From an uncultured Prevotella sp. (lineage in GTDB: Bacteria; Bacteroidota; Bacteroidia; Bacteroidales; Bacteroidaceae), in contig CAJOLE010000009.1 of NCBI GenBank assembly GCA_905235325.1, positions 1 through 34,197 on the forward strand: a DNA stretch of 34,197 nt, in the 5' to 3' direction. Positions 7,431 through 17,097 of the stretch are shown here, piece by piece. The notes beneath the pieces were generated by a model that was not told the DNA's origin, made no database searches, and was given only the letters and a program-made list of their open reading frames with translations. A program made the position numbers and the translations under genes. Each line of letters opens with the position of its first letter. The stretch's first letter is position 1.

Positions 7431-8581
7431 CGCAACCCCTCCTCGTCGGCTACGACGCCAAGCGCATCGTGCGCAACGCCACCGGACTGGGCAGCTACGG
7501 CCGCACACTCATCCGCGACCTGGCTGCCCTGCCTGGCCTACGGCTCCGCCTCTATGCCCCCGACGAGGGCCGGCCCGACCTCCGCGCCCAGATTCCCGAC
7601 CGGGCCAACGTCTCGCTCCACGGCCCCTCGCGCTTCGCGTCGCGACTCCCGTTCTACCCCTCCTACTGGCGCACGCGCGCCATCGTCGCCGACCTCCGCC
7701 GCGACGGTGTCCAGGTTTTCCACGGCCTCTCCGGCGAGCTGCCCTTGTGCATCGGCGGGAGCGGCATCAAGAGCGTCGTCACCATCCACGACCTCATCTT
7801 CCTCCGCCACCCCGAGTATTATAATAAGGTAGATGTGAAGCTCTACGCCTGGAAGTTCCGCACGGCCTGCCGCGAGGCCGACCGCATCATCGCCATCAGC
7901 GAGCGCACTCGTCAGGACATCGTCGAGCTTGGCGGCGTCAGCCCCGACCGCATCGACCTCATCTACCAGAGCTGCTCGCCACGCTTCGCCGCCGACGTGC
8001 CGCCCGACGCAGCCGCCGACGTCGTCCGCCGCTACGCCCTGCCCCGGCGCTTCATCCTCTCCGTGGGCACCATCGAGCAGCGCAAGAACATACTCCAGGC
8101 CGTCCAGGCACTGCCCCATCTGCCCGCCGACGTCCATCTCGTCGCCGTCGGCCGTGCCACCCCCTATTCCCGCAGCGTCCTCCGTGCCGCCGACCGCGCC
8201 GGACTCTCGCCGCGCGTCCACTTCCTCCACGGCGTTCCCGATGCCGACCTCCAGGCCCTCTACCAGCTGGCCGACGCCTTCGTCTATCCTTCCCGCTACG
8301 AAGGGTTCGGCATTCCCGTCATCGAGGCCATCCACAGCGGGCTCCCCGTCGTCGCCGCCACCGGCTCCTGTCTTGAGGAAGCCGGCGGGCCCGACAGTCT
8401 CTACGTCTCGCCCGACGACCCGCAGGCGCTGGCCGCCGCCGTCAGGCGCGTTCTCCGCGGTGCCCCGGAGCGCGACGCCCGCATCGCCCGCAGCCGCGCC
8501 TACGTGCGCCGCTTCGAGGGTATCGACGTAGCCTCGCAGGTGGCCGAGGTCTACCGCCGCCTGTCAGAATTTCCAGCGTAA
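7427..8581 (+). CDS. Glycosyltransferase family 4 (GT-B fold)
   Basis: A retaining glycosyltransferase that adds a sugar from a nucleotide donor to a lipid-linked glycan on the cytoplasmic face of the membrane. The N-terminal glycine loop is GLGSYGRTL (20-28) and TIHDLIFLRHPEYY (119-132) is the acceptor-side block. The C-terminal domain has LSVGTIEQRKN with Arg219/Lys220 for the donor phosphates, and the EX7E motif in YEGFGIPVIEA (Glu292 and Glu300). At 384 aa it is complete. It is the last gene of the plus operon, starts in a 4-nt overlap with the dehydrogenase gene, and its last 18 nt overlap the 3' end of the convergent helix-hairpin-helix gene. No terminator is visible between them. Donor and acceptor cannot be predicted. 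Confidence 0.9.
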   Translation: MTQPLLVGYDAKRIVRNATGLGSYGRTLIRDLAALPGLRLRLYAPDEGRPDLRAQIPDRANVSLHGPSRFASRLPFYPSYWRTRAIVADLRRDGVQVFHGLSGELPLCIGGSGIKSVVTIHDLIFLRHPEYYNKVDVKLYAWKFRTACREADRIIAISERTRQDIVELGGVSPDRIDLIYQSCSPRFAADVPPDAAADVVRRYALPRRFILSVGTIEQRKNILQAVQALPHLPADVHLVAVGRATPYSRSVLRAADRAGLSPRVHFLHGVPDADLQALYQLADAFVYPSRYEGFGIPVIEAIHSGLPVVAATGSCLEEAGGPDSLYVSPDDPQALAAAVRRVLRGAPERDARIARSRAYVRRFEGIDVASQVAEVYRRLSEFPA

Positions 8582-10549
8582 TTGTAAGTCGAGGTCAGTC
8601 GTCGACGAAGCGCTGACCTGCTGCAGGCCGCTGCCGATGGTGCTGCGGTCGAAGTAGTGCGTGAATCCCGCCTTGGCCGTCAGCGTCAGCCGTTTGCCGA
8701 CGCCCGCGTTGGCCATCACGGCCAGCCTCATGCCTTCGCCGTAGTAGGCTGGAAAGGCGAAGGTGTAGAGCGGCCCGCGCTCGTAGACGTAGAGTCGCGC
8801 CCCGTAGCCGTCGGTGTGGAAGTAGCCGCCGCTCAGGCTCAGCTTCAGCCGGCGCCACTGCCCGTTCAGGGCCTGGCTCAGCATATAGCCCCGCTCGCGC
8901 TCGCCGCTGCCGGTGCTGACGGCATCGGCCTGCGTGGTCGTGCCCAGCCGACGGCCACTCCAGCCGAGAGCCACGCGGCCGCGGTGCTCGGTGTAGTCGT
9001 CGAGCGCATCTTTCGCGTCGTTGTCCTTCTGTCGGAGGTGCAGCCGGTAGCGGGCACTGACGGTCCAGTCGCCGCGCGTGCAGGTTGCCGTCAGCAGGTT
9101 GTCCCAGGCGTGCGAGGCCTGCGACACCTGATAGCGCGCCCAGGGGAAGTAGGCGAAGTCGGTGTATGCCTGCAACTGCAGGCCGGGGCTCGGCTTCCAC
9201 GTGGCGCCGACGTAGACGCCGCTCTCGTTCTGCACGTGGCCGCCCTCCGTCATCGTGCGAGCATAGAGGGCGGTATAGCGGTAGCTGAAGAAGCGCTGCA
9301 GCAGCATCAGGGTAAGTCCGTCGGCCGCCTGCACGCTGACGCTGTTGACCGTGGCCAGCGCACCCCGGCGGTTGACCGCCGTCTCGCCGCCGACGGCGAG
9401 GCGCTTATGCTGGTAGCCATAGTCGGTGCTGACGTTGGCAAAGTCGTTGCCCCGGGCGTTGTACCGGCGGTAGAGCGCAGTCGCGTCGGGCTGCAGCTCA
9501 CGGTCGAGGTGGGTATAGAGCGCCGTGCCGCCGACGTGCAGTCCGCCCCGTCGCCAGGCTATGCGGACGAGGGCGTCGGTGGCGTGGGTGTTGTTCTTCT
9601 TATCCATCTCGGTCGGCGTGCGGTGGTAGCCGTCGGCTATGAGGGTGCGGGCCGTGCCGTCGTCGTTCAGCGTGGCGTCGAGCGAGCGGTAGGAGAGCGC
9701 CCCCGTGAGCTGCCAGCGGGCCGACAGTCGCAGCGTGGCGGCAGCACCCTGCATATAGCCCGACTGCGTGCGCGAGGAGTGGGGCCTGACGGTGCCGACC
9801 GTGCGGCCCAACTGCTGCAGCATGGCGAGCTTGCCCAGTCCGAAGCTGTTGTTGACGACCAGCCCCATGCCCGCCGACAGCTTATACTTGCCGACGACGG
9901 CATTCTCAATCGGCCCCAGCCGCCTCACCTGCAGGTAGTAGGAGTAGAAGTCGTAGCCCGACCTGTTAGCGTCGGCAAAGAAGGGCTCGCCCGCGTCCTG
10001 CGTGCCCACGACGCCCAGCCTGACAGCGTCCTTGCGGGTATACTGGTAACGGAACCAGTGGCGGTAGGGGTAGCCGAGGTAGCCGTTGCGGTCGCCCTCG
10101 CGCCGGTAGAAGGGTACGCTGACATTGCCCGTCAGCTCGTGCTGCCCTTTCTTCTTGCCGCGTCGGGGGACGGGCGCCGGCTCAGGGCCATCGTCGGCGA
10201 CGTAGGCAAACTGGCGAAGCAGTTCGGCCTGCACCTGGCTGAGGGCGCTGATCATCCGCAGCTCGTTCATCGACTTCATCGGACCGTAGCGGTAAAGATA
10301 TTCCATCAGGGCCTCCACCTGCTGCCCTGAGAGGAAGGGCAGCGACTCTATGTCCTCGCGCGTGGCCGTGTTCAGGTCGAGCGGCTGCTGTTCGAGTTCG
10401 CACAGCATGTCGTAGGTGTCCTCCCAGTCGGCGGCCTCCATGTCGTCGGCCGTCAGCGTCTCGGCGAGTAGCTGTTCCCACGGGCGTTCGCTCTGGGCGC
10501 AGAGGGTGAGCGTCAGCAGTAGCAGCAGGGTGGCGGTGAATATTCTCAT
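8564..10549 (-). CDS. Helix-hairpin-helix domain protein with predicted outer-membrane beta-barrel
   Basis: A 661-aa exported protein. The signal peptide is MRIFTATLLLLLTLTLCAQ. Residues 59-100 (LNTATREDIESLPFLS, then YGPMKSMNELRMI) form a ComEA-type helix-hairpin-helix pair, a fold that usually binds DNA. The remaining 540 or so residues are rich in alternating aromatic/polar strands with Tyr, Arg and Gly and end in LDLQLRWKF, a terminal Phe typical of outer-membrane barrels. Proteins of this design occur across Bacteroidota without a firm function; DNA handling at the outer membrane is a guess. The gene has its own tandem promoter and lies just downstream of repeat copy A. It is convergent with, and overlaps, the GT4 gene. 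Confidence 0.75.
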   Translation of the reverse strand: MRIFTATLLLLLTLTLCAQSERPWEQLLAETLTADDMEAADWEDTYDMLCELEQQPLDLNTATREDIESLPFLSGQQVEALMEYLYRYGPMKSMNELRMISALSQVQAELLRQFAYVADDGPEPAPVPRRGKKKGQHELTGNVSVPFYRREGDRNGYLGYPYRHWFRYQYTRKDAVRLGVVGTQDAGEPFFADANRSGYDFYSYYLQVRRLGPIENAVVGKYKLSAGMGLVVNNSFGLGKLAMLQQLGRTVGTVRPHSSRTQSGYMQGAAATLRLSARWQLTGALSYRSLDATLNDDGTARTLIADGYHRTPTEMDKKNNTHATDALVRIAWRRGGLHVGGTALYTHLDRELQPDATALYRRYNARGNDFANVSTDYGYQHKRLAVGGETAVNRRGALATVNSVSVQAADGLTLMLLQRFFSYRYTALYARTMTEGGHVQNESGVYVGATWKPSPGLQLQAYTDFAYFPWARYQVSQASHAWDNLLTATCTRGDWTVSARYRLHLRQKDNDAKDALDDYTEHRGRVALGWSGRRLGTTTQADAVSTGSGERERGYMLSQALNGQWRRLKLSLSGGYFHTDGYGARLYVYERGPLYTFAFPAYYGEGMRLAVMANAGVGKRLTLTAKAGFTHYFDRSTIGSGLQQVSASSTTDLDLQLRWKF

Positions 10550-10563
10550 TGGCTGAAGTTTTT

Positions 10564-10609
10564 TGCAAATGTACGAAGAATTAGCGAATCATGCAAACAT
10601 ACGAAGAAC
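10564..10609 (-). promoter_or_regulatory. Duplicated -7 region upstream of the helix-hairpin-helix gene
   Basis: Two -7 boxes on the minus strand, TACATTTG (10573-10566) and TATGTTTG (10601-10594), are embedded in an imperfect 18-bp direct repeat 28 bp apart; TGCAAA and TACGAAGAA are shared by both units. The TTTG of the upstream copy sits 20 bp from the proximal -7 box and can serve as its -33 element. The proximal box lies about 17 bp before the ATG at 10549. Confidence 0.6.
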
Positions 10610-10626
10610 GAACCGCCGCCTCGTCT

Positions 10627-10916
10627 GCAAAACCCGCCGCTTTTTGCCCAAAACCCGCCGCTTTTTCTCAAAAACCCGCCGCCTTTTCCCATTCAGCCCA
10701 TCAACCTCAAACCTCCAACCTCAGGTGTCGGTTCAGGTGTCGGTTCCCCCTCCGAAGGCAGTCGTCGAGGGCCATTTTTCCCGATGAAACCGCCTTTTTT
10801 TGCATATATAGTTGTCAATAGCAGGTTTTATCCTACACTTCCTACACTTCCTACACCTAAAAAAAGTCGGGCAGGTGTAGGAAGTGTAGGAAGTGTAGGA
10901 TAAAGCCAGGAAATAA
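10627..10916 (+). repeat. Composite intergenic repeat element, copy A
   Basis: In order it has three 21-bp units beginning AAAACCCGCCGC (10629-10649, 10650-10670, 10671-10691) and a CCCATTCAGCCCATCAACCT block with a short CAACCT-type tract to about 10720. Then come two tandem CAGGTGTCGGTT 12-mers (10722-10745) and a conserved block from ATTTTTCCCGATGAAACCGC to GCATATATAGTTGT (10774-10815). Last is a perfect 32-bp inverted repeat (10827-10858 with 10873-10904, 14-nt loop) whose arms are tandem CCTACACTT 9-mers. The same modules in the same order occur inverted at 23792-24121. No transposase is present and the ends are not clear terminal inverted repeats. It fills most of the gap between the S41 stop and the helix-hairpin-helix promoter. 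I do not recognise a named family. Confidence 0.85.
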
Positions 10917-10919
10917 CAA

Positions 10920-11045
10920 TCATAGGGAGTCGTGCTCCTGCTTGGCCTTCATGGCGGCCAGCGTCAGCTCCGACATCAGCTGCACCTCCTGCGGTGTGGC
11001 CACGAGGTTGTAGGCGGCGACGGGGAGGGGGGGCAGCGAGGGGGC
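10920..11045 (-). other. Coding-like tail in frame after the S41 stop codon
   Basis: Directly after the S41 TAA (11048-11046) the same frame stays open for 41 codons to a TGA at 10922-10920. The first eight residues are a low-complexity Pro/Leu stretch from a C-rich tract. The rest (such as LVATPQEVQLMSELTLAAMK) is protein-like, with the GC-rich third positions of local genes. There is no convincing start codon inside. It could be the remnant of a gene whose 5' part was lost, or an ancestral extension of the protease cut by a new stop. I cannot assign it to a family. Confidence 0.4.
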
Positions 11046-12627
11046 TTAGTCGTTATGGGGCTGCTGGATGATTTCGAGGGCCTTGCTGACGATGGAGTTC
11101 TCCTCGTTGAAGACGGCGTAGTACTCGCTCATGTCCCAGAGGTCGCGGGCGATGAGGGCCTTCAGCTGGAGGCGCAGGTAGGGCAGCGTGCGCTGGAGCT
11201 CGGCGTCGTCCTTGGGCTCGACCTTCTGCTTCTTGCCCTCGGCCAGGATGTCGTCGACGAGCGACTGTGGCACCTCGAACTGCTGCTTGAACTGGGCGAA
11301 GTCGGGGTACTTCTTTTTTAACTCCTTGCGGTGGTTGTCGACATAGCGCAGGTTCTGCTGGATGATGACGCTCTTGGCGGCGAGCTGGCGGTGGAAGGGC
11401 GTGTAGCGCGTGGTGTCGAGGGGCACGAAGTAGTCGGGCATGATGCCGCCGCCACCGTAGACGGTGCGCTGCTTGTGGAGCGTCTGGAAGCGCAGGGAGT
11501 CGGCAAAGTGGATACTGTCCTGATTGGTGAGCTCGCCCTTCTTCAGGCGGTTGTAGACGTCCATCTGGTAGTCCTTCTGGTTGCCCTTCTCGTAGGGCTT
11601 CTGGATGCAGCGGCCCGAGGGGGTGTAGTAGTGGGCGATGGTGAGGCGTATCATCGAGCCGTCGGGCAGGTCGATGGGGCGCTGGACGAGACCCTTGCCG
11701 AAGGAGCGGCGGCCGACGACGAAGCCGCGGTCCTGATCCTGGACGGCGCCGGTGACGATCTCGGCGGCCGAGGCGGTGTACTCGTCGATGAGCACGACGA
11801 TCTTGCCCTTGGTGAACAGGCCGTCGCCGTGGGCACGGTACTCCTGACGGGGCACGCGCCGACCCTCGGTATAGACGATGAGCTCGTCGCGGGCCAGCAG
11901 CTCGTCGGCTATCTGGACGGCCGCCTGCAGGTAGCCGCCCCCGTTCTCCTGAAGGTCGAGCACGAGGCTCTCCATGCCGTCGGCCTGGAGCCGACGGACG
12001 GCCTCGCGGAACTCGTCGTGGGTGGTGGCGCCGAAGTTGCCGATGCGGATGTAGCCCACGGCGGGGCGGATGATGTAGGCGGCGTCGATGGACTTCACAG
12101 GTATCTTGTCGCGCTCGACGGTGAACGTCAGGCGGTCCTTGATGCCCGTGCGGACGACGCCGAGGACGACCTTCGTGCCCTTGGGTCCGCGCAGGCGGCG
12201 CATAATCTCCTCCTTCGACATCTTGACGCCGGCAATGGCCGAGTCGTTGACGGTGACGATGCGGTCGCCGGCGATGATGCCCACACGCTCGGAGGGGCCG
12301 CCGGTGACGGGCTGGATGACCATCAGCGTGTCGTCGATCATGTTGAACTGCACGCCGATGCCCTCGAAGTTGCCGTTCAGCGGCTCGTTCATCTGCGTCA
12401 CCTCCTTGGCGGTGGCGTACTGGGAGTGGGGGTCGAGCTTCTCAAGCATACCGCGGATGGCATCCTCGACGAGCTTCTGCTCGTCGACGGAGTCGACGTA
12501 GAGGTTGGCGGTGGCGACCTCGGCCATCTGTAACTTGCGGAGGGGCGAGTTGTCGCCCATATTGATGCGCAGCTGGGCTGCGGCGGTGGCGGTGAGCAGC
12601 GATAGAATCGCTGCGCACAAGAAAGGC

Positions 12628-12635
<8 letters not shown>
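11046..12635 (-). CDS. S41 family C-terminal processing peptidase (CtpA-like)
   Basis: A periplasmic serine protease that degrades or trims proteins from their C-termini using a Ser-Lys dyad. A signal peptide covers roughly residues 1-20 ([20 protein letters not shown]). A PDZ domain spans about 92-175 and contains [19 protein letters not shown]. The catalytic Ser289 is in [10 protein letters not shown] and Lys314 in RSFGKGLVQ. The oxyanion-region block [11 protein letters not shown] (224-234) is conserved. At 529 aa the length is typical for Bacteroidota members. It is last in the operon GNAT-parE-S41 and its start overlaps the parE stop by 8 nt. The stop is followed in frame by a coding-like tail and a G/C-rich tract. 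Confidence 0.93.
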
Positions 12636-14591
<1,956 letters not shown>

Positions 14592-14595
<4 letters not shown>

Positions 14596-15746
14596 AATGT
14601 CTTCTTGAAGCATCTTCTACGTTTGTGCTGCTCGCTCTCCAGATACCCCCACTGGTTCTGAACCCTGTTGTTGGCCTCCATCTCGACGTGGGACTCACCC
14701 CACTTGAAGCCGTACTTCTGGTAAACGGGAATGAGGTGGTAGAACAGCAGGGCGTTGGCTCCCTTGGCACGATACTCGGGCAGAATGCCGATGAGCAGGC
14801 AGTCGACGACATCGGTCTTCTTGAAGTAGAGCGCCTTCATGATGTGCCACCAGCCAAAGGGCAGCAGCCGACCCTTGCGGCACTTCTGCAGGGCCTTGGT
14901 CAGCGACGGGATGGTGATGCCCACGCCGATGACATCGTGGCCCGGCGTGTTCCAGTCCTCAACTAAACAAAGCATATCCATCGAGAAGTACTTGAAGTAC
15001 TCCTTCACGTAGGAGTCTATCTGCTTCTGCGTCATCTCAGAGTAGCCATAGAGATGGCCGAAGGTCTTGTTGACGACCTGCATCACCTTCTGGCCATACT
15101 GCTCGGGGCCGAACACCTGGCTGCGCTTCAGCTGAGGCACGTGCAGGTTGTAGCGCTGCATCGTCATCTCGGCCACGCGACGGAACTTCTCGGGCATACC
15201 CTCCTTGGGCACCCACAGCTTCCACTCCACGTAGTCGTTGTCCTTCTCGTAGCCCTCCATCTGCTCCATCAGCTCGAAGTAGTAATGGTAGTTATAGCCC
15301 GTGGCCATCGTCCCCAACTCTTCGTGGCCGTAGTAGAGCATTCCCTCGGGGTCCATATCGGTAAAGCCCAGCGGGCCGATAATCTCTTTCATCCCCTTCT
15401 CGCGGCCATAGTCCTCGACAGCCTTCAGCAAGGCTTTCAGCACGTCGAGGTCGTTGATGAGGTCGAGCCAGCCGAAGCGCACGGCAGGCCGCTGCCACTG
15501 CTCGTTGTAGCGGTGGTTGACGATGGCAGCCACACGCCCGGCGAGGCGGCCGTCCTTATAGGCGAGGAAATACTCTGCCTCACAGAATTCAAAGGCCGGA
15601 TTCTTGTCCTTGCTGAACGTCTTCAGTTCGTCGCTGTACAGATTTGGTGCGTCATACGGGTTTCCCTTATACAACTCGTAGTGCAACTCGATGAAGTCCT
15701 TCAAATCCTTCTTTGTTTCAACTCTTTGTATTACTACCGATGTCAT
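14592..15746 (-). CDS. GNAT-like N-acetyltransferase family protein of unknown substrate
   Basis: A 384-aa cytoplasmic protein. The ATG at 15746 ([15 protein letters not shown]) is preferred; an ATG 33 nt upstream adds a poor, AT-rich leader. The N-terminal part ([30 protein letters not shown]) resembles the central strands of a GNAT acetyltransferase. The C-terminal part ([26 protein letters not shown]) looks like a second GNAT acetyl-CoA loop, suggesting a duplicated fold. Conserved Bacteroidota homologues are usually left as hypothetical or N-acetyltransferase, and I cannot name a substrate. It is first in an operon with parE and the S41 protease, coupled to parE by a 4-nt overlap, with a TAACTTTG -7 box at 15795-15788. 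Confidence 0.65.
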
Positions 15747-15787
15747 TTTATTTTGCTTAATAATGAGGTTTCTGTACAAATATGTGG

Positions 15788-15857
15788 CAAAGTTACACCT
15801 TTTTTCTCAAAAAATAAAAGAAAAATTTGGATTTTTCAATAAGTTAAATTACTTTTG
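15788..15857. promoter_or_regulatory. Divergent promoters of the parE operon and the ompA-like gene
   Basis: On the minus strand TAACTTTG (15795-15788) lies about 41 nt before the GNAT ATG; no well-spaced -33 box is seen. On the plus strand TTTG at 15826-15829 and TACTTTTG at 15850-15857 are 20 bp apart, a good -33/-7 pair, 43 nt before the ompA ATG. The region is strongly AT-rich compared with the flanking genes. Confidence 0.65.
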
Positions 15858-15900
15858 CAAGCAAAAGCAGAAAAAATAATATTACTAATCGCTATCAAGT

Positions 15901-17097
15901 ATGAAAAAACTTTTATCTTTCGCAGCCTTTTCGCTGCTGCTGACCAACACCGTGACGGCGCAGGACCATTGCAGTAATGGTCCGAAGTTGAAGTCTTACA
16001 ACTACGTCGAAGTGCAAGGCGGTTTGGAGTGGACCACTACCAATGCCAAGATTGACAAGCTGCTACAGCCCATCGGGGCCGTCTCCTTCGGCCATTACTT
16101 CACGCCGGTCGTCGGTGCGCGCCTCCACGTATCTGGACTGCAGGCCAAGGGTCGCTTCGAGAGTCTGGACCAGGACTACAAGTGGAACTTCATCACCACT
16201 GACGCCGACCTGATGCTGAACCTCACCAACCTCTTCAGCTGCTGCAACTACAGCCATCCGCTGAACGTGATTCTCGTGGGAGGTGTCGGCCTGGCCAATG
16301 CCTGGAAGAACGATGACATGAAGGACTTGATCAAGACAAATCCCGGTCTGGCGCCCCTGGCATGGACCAGCGACAACCGCCTGAGCCACAACCTGCGCGC
16401 CGGTCTGCGCTTAGAGACCAACGTCACGAAGCCCTTAGGCGTTTCGCTGGAAATTGACGCCAACAGCATGGCCGACCGCTTCAACTCGAAGACCAACGAT
16501 GCCGACGACTGGATGATCAGCGGCATGATTGGCGTGAGCTACCGTTTCGGCTACCGCAACACCAAGCCCCGCCAGGTAGTTCGTCAGGTTGAGGAAGAGG
16601 TGTGGATAGACGCACCCGACACCATCATGGTCAAGGAGAAGCGCCCCATTGTCAAGAATGAGCACAAAAAGATGGAAGAGGCCATCTTCTTCCAGATCCG
16701 CGAGAGCGATGCCAACGCTGCAACGGGTATTGATATCGCCATCAAGAAAGTGGCTGACCTGATGAAGACCTCCGACGACGCCGTGTTCACCGTCACCGGC
16801 TATGCCGACAAGGGCACGGGTAACGCCAAGCTTAACAAGATGTACGCAGAAAAGCGTGCCGTCGACGTGACCAACAAACTGATCAACGAGCACGGCATCG
16901 ATGCTTCGCGCATCAAGAGCGACTCGAAGGGCGACACCGTGCAGCCGTTCGAGGAGAACGACAAGAACCGCTGCGTCATCGTGACCGGTGAAGGCACGTT
17001 CAAGGTGACTACCTACGAGGAGTACGAAGTGCCCAAGGTGACCACCAAGAAGGTGAAGACGACGGTAACGCGCGAAGTGGTAGAGGAAGTGTACTAA
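15901..17097 (+). CDS. OmpA family outer-membrane protein
   Basis: A 398-aa protein with signal peptide MKKLLSFAAFSLLLTNTVTAQ. Residues of about 25-215 have the strand pattern of a small beta-barrel, ending at MIGVSYRFGYRN. A charged linker follows, then an OmpA-C peptidoglycan-binding domain at about 255-370, with VTGYADKGTGNAKLNKMYAEKRA and a C-terminal NDKNRCVIV that carries the conserved Asn/Arg. Such proteins tie the outer membrane to the cell wall. The last 25 residues are a Thr/Lys/Val/Glu-rich tail beyond the domain. The gene has its own promoter. Its TAA shares bases with the TAG of the convergent methyltransferase gene (4-bp tail-to-tail overlap), with no terminator in between. Confidence 0.9.
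   Translation: MKKLLSFAAFSLLLTNTVTAQDHCSNGPKLKSYNYVEVQGGLEWTTTNAKIDKLLQPIGAVSFGHYFTPVVGARLHVSGLQAKGRFESLDQDYKWNFITTDADLMLNLTNLFSCCNYSHPLNVILVGGVGLANAWKNDDMKDLIKTNPGLAPLAWTSDNRLSHNLRAGLRLETNVTKPLGVSLEIDANSMADRFNSKTNDADDWMISGMIGVSYRFGYRNTKPRQVVRQVEEEVWIDAPDTIMVKEKRPIVKNEHKKMEEAIFFQIRESDANAATGIDIAIKKVADLMKTSDDAVFTVTGYADKGTGNAKLNKMYAEKRAVDVTNKLINEHGIDASRIKSDSKGDTVQPFEENDKNRCVIVTGEGTFKVTTYEEYEVPKVTTKKVKTTVTREVVEEVY

Noticed and set aside
8657..10330. 557-codon open frame on the plus strand
   Set aside because: It lies wholly antisense to the helix-hairpin-helix/barrel gene, has Val/Ala/Gly/Arg-rich shadow composition and no recognisable domain. High GC makes such long antisense frames common here.
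10629..10691. CRISPR-like array in repeat copy A
   Set aside because: The three 21-bp units are directly adjacent with no unique spacers, and no cas gene is nearby.
10827..10904. Intrinsic terminator in repeat copy A
   Set aside because: The stem is very strong but neither side is followed by a run of T residues, and the arms are tandem repeats rather than a typical GC-rich terminator stem.
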